Below are positions 1-5,824 of a DNA stretch of 6,178 nucleotides, piece after piece. This DNA is from Verrucomicrobia bacterium TMED44 (GTDB lineage Bacteria; Verrucomicrobiota; Verrucomicrobiia; Opitutales; Seribacteraceae). Position 1 is the stretch's first letter. Every line of letters begins with the position of its first letter. A program made the translations under genes and the position numbers. The stretch covers positions 3,056 to 9,233 of the forward strand of contig NHCX01000098.1 in NCBI GenBank assembly GCA_002168015.1, read 5' to 3'. The notes beneath the pieces were generated by a model, which was not told where the DNA came from, did no database searches, and was given only the letters and a program-made list of their open reading frames with translations.

Positions 1-717
1 AGAGAGCCTTTTGGGGCTAGGTGTGTGGTTTTTGCTCTCCTTCTCGACCCTGCAGATTCCAGGATCCGCGATCAACAAATTCAGCTAATCCATAATCAAT
101 TAGAGAAAGATACGGACTCCCTCACCCTAAAAATTTTCTCCCAGTGCCATTCGATTTCCTGTGTTGAAAAATTTGCTCTGATAGAGGAATGCGCCTCTCC
201 CATGCGGGAACTTTCCCCCCGCCAACTTCAACAGTTTTCCCTTGTGGTCGACGGTCTGATTACGATGGATCAAAAAATTGATCTTTTTGAATGGAGTATC
301 CAAAAAGTAGTTTTCAATCACCTGAACCTCGAAGAAAAATCCATTAGTCACAACCCTCATGGTTCATCGGCTCTTGCAGGTCAGGTGAGTACCTGCTCTG
401 TATTCCTTGCTGCGCTGGCTCACTACGGGGGAGAGCAAATGAATGCAGAAGATGCTTTTAATCGGGGAGTCAAACTGCTTAATCCCAAGAATACGATTCA
501 ACTTCCAACGATTGAAAGCTGCACCATTGAAGAACTGGAAAAATCTTTACCCCGTCTGCAAAAACTCAGTGCCTCTGCCAAACGCACTTTTTTGACTGCC
601 TGTTTGGCCACCGCCGAACATGACCAGCAAATCTCTGAAACTGAATTCTTGATCCTGCGTGGTCTTGCCGCCGCCATCTCCTGTCCGCTCGGTCCAACCT
701 TTATCAACCCAACCTAA
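1..717 (+). CDS. M48-family metallopeptidase, C-terminal part (5' truncated by window edge)
   Basis: The reading frame is open from the first base, with no in-frame stop before TAA at 715-717, so the 238 residues seen are the tail of a longer protein. A GTG at 25 is in frame, but codons upstream of it (REPFGARC) read as family sequence, so it is probably not the start. The segment REPFGARCVVFALLLD, then a helical stretch with LSPRQLQQF and KIDLFEWSIQKV (about residues 72-100 of the visible part), matches what I remember of the C-terminal region of membrane-bound M48 peptidases ('Zn-dependent protease with chaperone function'). The HExxH zinc motif and membrane helices would lie upstream and cannot be checked here. 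The tail is mostly alpha-helical, with no signal peptide or membrane segment visible. The family's presumed role is quality control of membrane proteins. The call rests on recalled similarity of the tail, so another protein sharing this domain remains possible. Confidence 0.72.
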   Translation, partial: REPFGARCVVFALLLDPADSRIRDQQIQLIHNQLEKDTDSLTLKIFSQCHSISCVEKFALIEECASPMRELSPRQLQQFSLVVDGLITMDQKIDLFEWSIQKVVFNHLNLEEKSISHNPHGSSALAGQVSTCSVFLAALAHYGGEQMNAEDAFNRGVKLLNPKNTIQLPTIESCTIEELEKSLPRLQKLSASAKRTFLTACLATAEHDQQISETEFLILRGLAAAISCPLGPTFINPT

Positions 718-767
718 GGCAGGCTTCAACTTCGCAAGGTCCTGGTAAAGGGAAAAAATCAATTTGA

Positions 768-881
768 TCTCACCGAGGACGGCATGAAATTGAGGGAGTC
801 GCCATCTTTCTTGCCTCCGACGCATCCAGTTATGTCACCGGTGCCATGCTTTCAGTAGACAGTGGCTGGAAAGCATCCTGA
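768..881 (+). pseudogene. 3' remnant of a short-chain dehydrogenase/reductase (SDR) gene
   Basis: Reading in frame from 768 to TGA at 879-881 gives about 37 codons. These include GRHEIEGVAIFLASDAS, then SYVTGAMLSVDSGW, ending KAS. This is the characteristic C-terminal end of classical SDR enzymes (EIAGVAxFLASDxSSyVTG...VDGGW), with VDSG in place of the usual VDGG. An in-frame TGA at 765-767 and the 717 stop of the preceding gene leave no room for the Rossmann glycine motif or the YxxxK active site. No other frame between 718 and 767 continues the family. It is therefore a relic of a deleted gene rather than a working enzyme. It lies on the same strand as the M48 tail and runs to within 6 bp of the end of the convergent oxidoreductase gene. 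Translation of the fragment is unlikely, because no start codon or ribosome site fits. Confidence 0.82.
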
Positions 882-892
882 ACAAGTTCAGG
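877..892. terminator. Small hairpin between convergent gene ends
   Basis: CCTGAAC-AA-GTTCAGG is a perfect 7-bp inverted repeat with a 2-base centre (in RNA, effectively 6 bp with a 4-base loop). It covers the stop codon of the SDR remnant (879-881) and the stop codon of the minus-strand oxidoreductase (888-890). Its place between converging transcription units fits a bidirectional terminator. Neither side is followed by a run of U, so it does not meet the rule for an intrinsic terminator and may be chance. Confidence 0.25.
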
Positions 893-1991
893 AAATCTCA
901 ATCTCCACACCACCCTTCTCGGCCGACTCCATACAGGCCAGCATTAATTTCTGGGTAAGCAGGGTAATTTTAGGCCAATGATCATCTGGTTTTCCGGAAA
1001 GAACAAGATTTGAAAAATTTCGGAACAAATTAGTTTCCTGTGAACTGATATGACTACTGGCATATTCATCCACCTGATGGGCTGCTTCCTTACGCTCCAT
1101 GCGAAAGTCACAAACATCACAATCAAATTCCGCATTGGATGACTGGAACCCAATCCGGTTACCGTAGTATGGCAGCACAAAGTCATCGATCCGCAGGTTC
1201 CCCTTACTTCCGCTAAGGTGAGCCAGCTGTTGGTGTTCCGTCAGGAATGAACAATAGAAAGATGCGGAGACTTCGTCGAACAACACTTCACCGGAAAATT
1301 CGGTGGGGACTGGATTGGGACTGTCAGACCGACCAGAGGAATTCAACAGACGTCCTGTCACTACTTTGGGCTGTTCGTACTTCATTGCCCAAAGAATAAA
1401 CCTCAGAGTATACCAGCCCAAGTCACCCAAACAACCGTGGGGCTCAAGATCGCTGTGCATTCGAATATTTTCGGTAAGAAAATCTTCAGGAGCACAAAAA
1501 CTGAACTGGGTATTGATCCGTTTTAGGGTTCCAACCGTCGACCCATCTTCGATTACTTCTCTAAGCCGATTCAACCGTTCGCTGTGCATGAACATTACCC
1601 CGTCCATAAACTGCACACCGGACCGGTCACAGGCAGAAATAATCTCTTCCACCTGTTCAAGATTCGTTCCGCAAGGCTTTTCGCAGAGCAAATGCTTGCC
1701 TGCTGCCGCAACCTTGACTGCCCATTCTGGTCGCAACCCCGTTGGCAAAGGTAAATATACAGCATCCACATCCTCACGGGCGAGAAGTTCTTCGTAACTG
1801 CCTAAAGCAACGGGTTGAATTTTATGCGGCACTTGCGCACTGCATCGGTCAATAAAATCTTGGGCCTTACTTTGATCACGGCTGGCCACCGCCGCCAATT
1901 CAGCATTTTCTGCATTGCGAATAGACTGCCAGTTCTTCTGGGCAATTCCAGCAGATCCTAAAATTCCCCATCGACATTTGATTTCAGACAT
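888..1991 (-). CDS. Gfo/Idh/MocA-family NAD(P)-dependent oxidoreductase
   Basis: This is a complete 367-residue protein, the usual length for the family, from ATG at 1991 to TGA at 888-890. The N-terminal Rossmann fold opens with GILGSAGIA (residues 9-17). The second strand ends in ASRD (36-39); the arginine there is more usual in NADP(H)-binding members, so NADP use is inferred. The EKP signature with the catalytic lysine is at 104-106. The C-terminal beta-sheet domain has CLGDLGWY (187-194), giving the conserved Asp190 and an aromatic catalytic position (Tyr194). The whole sequence, including MDGVMFMH (129-136) and KPDDHWP near the C-terminus, resembles the plant At4g09670-type and dihydrodiol-dehydrogenase branch, as I remember it. 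It is cytoplasmic, with no signal peptide. The substrate is unknown; family members act on sugars, inositols or diols. It is divergent from the sulfatase across 106 bp, suggesting shared control. No clear Shine-Dalgarno precedes the ATG. Confidence 0.9.
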   Translation of the reverse strand: MSEIKCRWGILGSAGIAQKNWQSIRNAENAELAAVASRDQSKAQDFIDRCSAQVPHKIQPVALGSYEELLAREDVDAVYLPLPTGLRPEWAVKVAAAGKHLLCEKPCGTNLEQVEEIISACDRSGVQFMDGVMFMHSERLNRLREVIEDGSTVGTLKRINTQFSFCAPEDFLTENIRMHSDLEPHGCLGDLGWYTLRFILWAMKYEQPKVVTGRLLNSSGRSDSPNPVPTEFSGEVLFDEVSASFYCSFLTEHQQLAHLSGSKGNLRIDDFVLPYYGNRIGFQSSNAEFDCDVCDFRMERKEAAHQVDEYASSHISSQETNLFRNFSNLVLSGKPDDHWPKITLLTQKLMLACMESAEKGGVEIEIS

Positions 1992-2036
1992 AATTTTTTA
2001 ATGCCTGCAAAATCAGTTCGGGTCGAGCCAGAATAT

Positions 2037-2085
2037 TTGATTATTCCCACACTCCGTCGCTTGACTCATCTTTGGGAATTATCAA
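2037..2085. promoter_or_regulatory. Long inverted repeat in the divergent promoter region
   Basis: The left arm, TTGATTATTCCCA (2037-2049), and the right arm, TGGGAATTATCAA (2073-2085), are inverted copies matching at 12 of 13 positions, separated by 23 bases. The arms lie in the 106-bp spacer between the oxidoreductase (start 1991, minus) and the sulfatase (start 2098, plus). The right arm ends 12 bases before the sulfatase ATG. Two roles are possible: paired operator half-sites for one regulator of both genes, with arm centres 36 bp apart, or an RNA stem-loop in the sulfatase leader. The repeat is seen directly; function is inferred. A TTGACT at 2061-2066 in the spacer resembles a -35 box, but no good -10 follows at 16-18 bp. 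Confidence 0.6.
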
Positions 2086-2097
2086 TGGTAAATTTGT

Positions 2098-3615
2098 ATG
2101 AAATTTTTATCAGGAAAGTTCCTCACCTTGTTTATTTCTGCCACTTTTTTATCTGGAGCAGAAAAGAATATCATCTTTTTCATCACCGATGACGAATCCC
2201 CCACCCTCGGCTGCTACGGTGACCGTGTTGCAAAAACTCCTGCCATCGATGCCCTCGCCAAGGACGGCACACTTTTTCTTAATGCCTTTGCCACAACCGC
2301 CAGTTGTTCCGCAAGCCGATCCGTCGTCCTGAGTGGTCTACACAATCATGCCAATGGTCAATACGGGCACCAGCATTCCTTTCATAAATTTTCCAGCTAC
2401 TTCAATGTGATCGGATTATCCCTGCCCCGCAATCTCTCAAAAGCTGGCTATCGTAGTGGACAGATTGGAAAATATCATGTCTCGCCAGAAGAGGTCTTTC
2501 GCTTTGATGAATATATTAAGGGAAATCCCCGTAATGCCGTTCAAATGGCAAATCAAGCCAAGGAGTTTATAACCGCCGAAAACGAAAAACCCTTTTTTCT
2601 TTATTTTGCGACTTCTGACCCGCACAGAGGAGGAGGAATTGACCGCAATTCCAAGTTGAAGCTCAAGCCCGATATGTTCGGCAACAAACAGGATCGCAAA
2701 CCTCACGACGGAGTGAACGAAGTTTTTTACCAACCCAAGCAAGTACCCATTCCCAGTTTCCTTCCGGACACTCCGGAAACCCGCGAAGAACTCGCACAGT
2801 ATTACCAAAGCGTTTCTCGCATCGACCAGGGAGTTGCAAAATTGGTCGAAATACTCAAGGATGCCGGACTCTACGACAAAACCCTCATCGTATTTACCTC
2901 AGATCACGGTATGGCCTTTGCTGGTGGCAAGACAACCGTATATGAAGGCGGTCTCCGGGTTCCCTTTGTCGTACGCAATCCTTACGAGAAAAAGCGTGGC
3001 ATTCGACACCAAGCAATGATCAGCCATATTGATATTACCCCCACTCTGCTTGATTTTGCGGGAGCTCTCGACACCCAACGCAATCGACCCCTCCAGTGGG
3101 AAGACCCTGGCAAAGCATTCCCCGCCCCCCAAACCACTGGTCCCAAGGACAACCGAGGTGTCTCCGCAAAGTTATCTTCCTATCATGGAAAATCTTGGCT
3201 GCCAGTTCTGGGTGAGCCAATGGCTTCCCATTGGGACAGTATTTTCGCCTCGCACACCTTTCATGAAATTCAAATGTACTACCCCATGCGTGTTTTCCGG
3301 GACAAGAAGTTTAAGCTCATTTGGAACATAGCTCACCCTCTTCCCTACCCCTTTGCCTCCGACCTCTGGGCAGCGAGCAGTTTCCAAGCACAATATCAGC
3401 AGTCCCTGTCCGCTCCTTACGGGAAGAAAACGGTTCGCCAATACATTCACCGCCCGGAATTTGAATTTTTTAAAATCGATCAAGACCCTGAGGAATCAAA
3501 CAACCTTGCTGGCAAGCCAAAATTCTCAGATCAATTGGAGGCATACAAAGAGAAACTAAAATCAGCCCAGAAGAAATTTCAGGACCCCTGGGTTATGAAA
3601 TGGTCCTATGAATAA
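2098..3615 (+). CDS. Exported type I sulfatase, heparan N-sulfatase (sulphamidase)-like
   Basis: This is a complete 505-residue alkaline-phosphatase-fold sulfatase. Residues 1-21 form a signal peptide (Lys2 and Lys7, a hydrophobic stretch, then LSGA as a likely signal peptidase I site), so it acts in the periplasm or outside. Metal ligands Asp31-Asp32 lie in FFITDDE. The formylglycine motif is CSASR, with Cys70 the residue converted by a maturation enzyme not seen in this window and Arg74 conserved. GKYH (Lys125, His127), SDPH (His176) and TSDHG (Asp269, His270), followed by Lys278, complete the active site. Among sulfatases it most resembles human SGSH from memory, in SCSxSR, the GLHNHANGQYG region, DPHRGGG, FHEIQMYYPMR and the terminal DPWV, and in length (about 502). 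SGSH removes N-linked sulfate from glucosamine (EC 3.10.1.1); that specificity is inferred, and other sulfated sugars are possible. The ribosome site is weak (GGTA, 7 bases before ATG). It probably works with the divergent oxidoreductase in sulfated-glycan use. Confidence 0.93.
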   Translation: MKFLSGKFLTLFISATFLSGAEKNIIFFITDDESPTLGCYGDRVAKTPAIDALAKDGTLFLNAFATTASCSASRSVVLSGLHNHANGQYGHQHSFHKFSSYFNVIGLSLPRNLSKAGYRSGQIGKYHVSPEEVFRFDEYIKGNPRNAVQMANQAKEFITAENEKPFFLYFATSDPHRGGGIDRNSKLKLKPDMFGNKQDRKPHDGVNEVFYQPKQVPIPSFLPDTPETREELAQYYQSVSRIDQGVAKLVEILKDAGLYDKTLIVFTSDHGMAFAGGKTTVYEGGLRVPFVVRNPYEKKRGIRHQAMISHIDITPTLLDFAGALDTQRNRPLQWEDPGKAFPAPQTTGPKDNRGVSAKLSSYHGKSWLPVLGEPMASHWDSIFASHTFHEIQMYYPMRVFRDKKFKLIWNIAHPLPYPFASDLWAASSFQAQYQQSLSAPYGKKTVRQYIHRPEFEFFKIDQDPEESNNLAGKPKFSDQLEAYKEKLKSAQKKFQDPWVMKWSYE

Positions 3616-3853
3616 CCTTCATTGATCTGGCGGTCACTGCCCAAACACCACTGGACAGACTGAACAATTTACTCCTTCTTGAATCATTCTAAATGTAAAT
3701 ACGGGAGTTTCTTAATGCTGTAAACTGATTGATTTCACCCTTTTGCGAAAGAACCATTATTTTTCAAACTTGAGAAGGGACGCTCCGATCTTCGACGATT
3801 CACATCTATTTGCAAAAATGCACGCGACCTTATTGTAAAAAATTCAAATTAAT

Positions 3854-3873
3854 GGGCTAATTCCAAATTACCC
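3854..3873 (+). repeat. Bulged hairpin upstream of the small ORF
   Basis: GGG-c-TAATT-CCA-AATTA-CCC folds into an 8-bp stem with a single bulged C (3857) and a 3-base loop. It lies 239 bases after the sulfatase stop and 82 bases before the small ORF. The following bases are T-rich but broken up (GTAACTTAGTGTTTAAATTTT), so it could be a poor terminator for read-through transcription, a leader structure, or chance in AT-rich DNA. Confidence 0.35.
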
Positions 3874-3892
3874 GTAACTTAGTGTTTAAATT

Positions 3893-3923
3893 TTGACCAC
3901 TCATTTGAAAATATTTTCATAAT
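3893..3923 (+). promoter_or_regulatory. Candidate promoter with a palindromic operator in a 19-bp spacer
   Basis: TTGACC (3893-3898) and CATAAT (3918-3923) resemble -35 and -10 boxes, each one or two bases from consensus, separated by 19 bp rather than 17. A perfect 14-bp palindrome, TGAAAATATTTTCA (3906-3919), fills most of the spacer and overlaps the -10. Transcription would start near 3930, leaving a leader of about 26 bases before the ATG at 3956. A long spacer containing a dyad is the layout of MerR-family regulated promoters, but no MerR gene is in the window and AT-rich DNA yields such matches by chance. Confidence 0.35.
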
Positions 3924-3955
3924 AGAATCCGACGTCCCGATATTTACTAGGTAAC

Positions 3956-4147
3956 ATGTTTTACAATTTAATAGAACGACTCGGTACCCACTTAAACTTG
4001 AGCCCAGACGAAGCTTTAAAATCAGAGTTTGTTAAAGAACTCTGCACGGATCTAATCTATGGGCATGTCGTGGTAGTGGATTCCAAAAAAAACCAAGTAT
4101 TTACCATCAAGAATGTATCCGAGGAATTGGAAAGAAATCCAACCTAG
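3956..4147 (+). CDS. Small hypothetical protein, 63 residues
   Basis: I do not recognise this protein. The frame runs from ATG 3956 to TAG 4145-4147. An in-frame TAG at 3923-3925 and the absence of other start codons after it fix the start. A weak AGG at 3949-3951 sits 4 bases before the ATG. The sequence looks protein-like: an amphipathic N-terminal helix (FYNLIERLGTHL), a second helix around SPDEALKSEFVKELC (residues 16-30), then GHVVVVDSKKNQVFTIKNV (36-54), which reads as a beta-hairpin, and an acidic tail. There is no signal peptide or membrane segment, and one cysteine (Cys30). Acidic residues slightly outnumber basic ones. A run of eight A (4085-4092) inside the gene could be a sequencing or slippage point. 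It stands alone, convergent with mqo, behind a promoter-like element. It could be a small regulator, an accessory protein or a spurious ORF. Confidence 0.5.
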   Translation: MFYNLIERLGTHLNLSPDEALKSEFVKELCTDLIYGHVVVVDSKKNQVFTIKNVSEELERNPT

Positions 4148-4152
4148 TTTTT
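4127..4152 (+). terminator. Weak terminator candidate at the end of the small ORF
   Basis: TTGGA (4127-4131) and TCCAA (4138-4142) form a 5-bp stem around AAGAAA. A run of five T (4148-4152) follows 5 bases later, right after the stop codon. The stem is short and AT-rich and the T-run is slightly displaced, so termination would be weak at best. In the rest of the convergent gap (4153-4279) I see no hairpin that would end the minus-strand mqo transcript. Confidence 0.25.
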
Positions 4153-4279
4153 CCTGTCCCTGAACTTAGTTTGCAACTCACACTTTGATCATTTACCCCG
4201 GCCCTTAGGCTACTTGCTTGTCAACCTCTCATTCCTAACCAATTTGCAGAGAAATGTAATGGGGAATTGATTATCATGT

Positions 4280-5773
4280 TTACTTATACAATCCGAGTTC
4301 CTCTTCAGCACGGGCGTGCCATTCCTGAAACTGCTTGATTTCGTCCGTACTTGAAATAACTCCCAAATCTAGATCATAAGTTGGAATCATTTCCTTAAGT
4401 TTTGCACTTACCCTTTCACTTTTACACAGTTGCGGAAAACATTTCTGAACAACTTCAAGAACGATATTTACACAGACTGAAGCACCTGGTGAAGCACCTA
4501 GCAGAGCAGATACAGTTTTATCCTCTGTGGTCACAACTTCCGTTCCAAAATGAACAATTCCAGCATCGCCATCCTCCTTTTTAATTGCCTGTACGCGAAT
4601 ACCCGCATCAATGAGTTTCCAATCTTCCGCCTTCGCTTCCGGATAAAAATTACGCAGTTCGTTTAGGCGAGTATTCATGCTCTGTACCCCCTGTTGAATC
4701 AGATAACTGACAAGGGGGAGGTTGCTTATCCCTACTTTAAGAAGAGTGAGCCAGTTATGAAACTTGATCGATCCGGGAAGATCGAAAAAACTGCCCCCCC
4801 GATGAAGAAACTTTGTCGTCCACGCGGCATAGGGGCCGAAAAGTAGGGCTTTTTTTCCTTCCAGGATCCGACTGTCTAAATGCGGAACCGCCATGGTTGG
4901 GGCTGCTCCAGGAGATAATCCATAAACTTTGGCATCATGCTTTTTCACAAGCTCGGGCTTTTCACAGATCAGCCATTGTCCACCAATCGGAAAACCTCCA
5001 TATCCGCGAATTTCATCCACCCCCGCTTTTTGTAGCAGGGGCAACGATCCGCCTCCGGCTCCGATAAATACAAACTTCGACCGTTTTACTTTGGTCGTTC
5101 CATCCGCGATATTTTTAACCGTGACATTCCAGCCATCCGCTGAGCGGTTAAGATCGGTAACACGGGTTTCCACATGGAAGGAACACCCTTCCTGTCCCCC
5201 CAGCCAATGAATTAATTTACGGGAAACTTCTCCAAAATTAACATCCGTACCTGCTTCCATAAAGGTAGCCGCAACAGGCTGGTCTTCCCTACCCTCAATT
5301 AAAAGAGGGGCCCATTTCCGTATCTGATCGGGATCCTCAGAATATTGCATGGTTTCAAAAAATGGATGCTCGCTCATTCCCTTGTATCGGGACCTCAGAA
5401 AATCAACCTGTTCCTGTCCATAGACAAAACTAATATGGGGTACCTGATTGATAAACGCGGAGGGTTCATCGATCATTCCCGTCCGTACCGCGTGTGCCCA
5501 GAACTGTTTGGTCTGCTCAAATTCAGCAAAAATCTCCACCGCCTTGCCTACTTTGATCTCTCCATCCTCTCCCCGATCCGGTGTGTAGGCAACTTCACAG
5601 ATTCCAGCATGTCCGGTCCCTGCGTTATTCCATCCGTTGGAACTTTCCTGAGATAACTCCTTGGTCACCTCATAAAGTTCAATGCTCATCCCCGGGTCCA
5701 GTTTTTTGAGCAGGGCTCCCAGATTGGCGGACATCACCCCGCTCCCGATGAGGACTACATCTACTTCATCCAT
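4280..5773 (-). CDS. mqo: Malate:quinone oxidoreductase (malate dehydrogenase, quinone)
   Basis: This is a complete 497-residue protein, normal for Mqo. It oxidises malate to oxaloacetate and passes electrons through FAD to membrane quinone (EC 1.1.5.4), replacing or supplementing NAD-dependent malate dehydrogenase in the TCA cycle. It is a peripheral protein on the cytoplasmic face, consistent with no signal peptide or membrane helix here. The FAD-binding motif is IGSGVMSANLG (9-19), with Glu35 at the end of the second strand. SNGWNNAGTGHAG (45-57), GTDVNFGEVSR (175-185), GAGGGSLPLLQ (238-248) and the C-terminal ALLGASPGAS are typical. The start is fixed: an upstream in-frame stop at 5798-5800 leaves no other start codon. 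There is no Shine-Dalgarno; the leader just before the ATG is CTCTTTCTC. It lies 51 bp downstream of the hydrolase on the same strand, so co-transcription is possible. The nearest alternative is an L-2-hydroxyglutarate oxidase-like protein, but length and motifs favour Mqo. Confidence 0.95.
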   Translation of the reverse strand: MDEVDVVLIGSGVMSANLGALLKKLDPGMSIELYEVTKELSQESSNGWNNAGTGHAGICEVAYTPDRGEDGEIKVGKAVEIFAEFEQTKQFWAHAVRTGMIDEPSAFINQVPHISFVYGQEQVDFLRSRYKGMSEHPFFETMQYSEDPDQIRKWAPLLIEGREDQPVAATFMEAGTDVNFGEVSRKLIHWLGGQEGCSFHVETRVTDLNRSADGWNVTVKNIADGTTKVKRSKFVFIGAGGGSLPLLQKAGVDEIRGYGGFPIGGQWLICEKPELVKKHDAKVYGLSPGAAPTMAVPHLDSRILEGKKALLFGPYAAWTTKFLHRGGSFFDLPGSIKFHNWLTLLKVGISNLPLVSYLIQQGVQSMNTRLNELRNFYPEAKAEDWKLIDAGIRVQAIKKEDGDAGIVHFGTEVVTTEDKTVSALLGASPGASVCVNIVLEVVQKCFPQLCKSERVSAKLKEMIPTYDLDLGVISSTDEIKQFQEWHARAEEELGLYK

Positions 5774-5824
5774 GAGAAAGAGTTGGTTTGCCCAGATTCA
5801 ACCACTTCTTCGCAAGCTTTTTGT

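Larger units (their letters stand above)
3616..3955. other. AT-rich intergenic region of 340 bp
   Basis: The region separates the sulfatase stop from the small ORF. I see no recognisable gene remnant or RNA gene; short open stretches just after 3615 lack starts and resemble nothing I know. A weak hairpin with GGCGG and CTGCC arms at 3629-3641 has no T-run, so no clear terminator for the sulfatase is present. The second half is AT-rich and carries the bulged hairpin at 3854-3873 and the promoter-like element at 3893-3923, described separately. Confidence 0.6.

Noticed and set aside
1303..1797. 164-codon open frame on the plus strand
   Set aside because: It lies wholly antisense within the well-supported oxidoreductase gene, and its translation shows no recognisable domain, so it reads as a shadow of that gene's codon bias.
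2061..2090. TTGACT as a -35 box for the sulfatase
   Set aside because: No acceptable -10 lies 16-18 bp downstream; TATCAA is only 13 bp away and TAAATT is 22 bp away.
2001..2192. 63-codon plus-strand open frame starting in the divergent spacer
   Set aside because: It overlaps the start and signal peptide of the sulfatase in another frame, and its translation looks random. It also runs across the inverted repeat.
3629..3641. Hairpin GGCGG-TCA-CTGCC just after the sulfatase as its terminator
   Set aside because: The stem is 5 bp with one G-U pair and no T-run follows.
4085..4092. A8 run as a programmed frameshift site in the small ORF
   Set aside because: The alternative frame after the run gives no recognisable extension and ends within a few dozen codons; there is no downstream domain to reach.
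4261..4276. GGGGAATTGATTATCA, similar to the arm of the 2037-2085 inverted repeat
   Set aside because: Matching the arm needs a 3-base insertion, and the site is downstream of mqo in a convergent gap, so a chance resemblance in AT-rich DNA is more likely.
5345..5656. 103-codon plus-strand open frame
   Set aside because: It is antisense to the conserved N-terminal half of mqo and has no recognisable sequence features.
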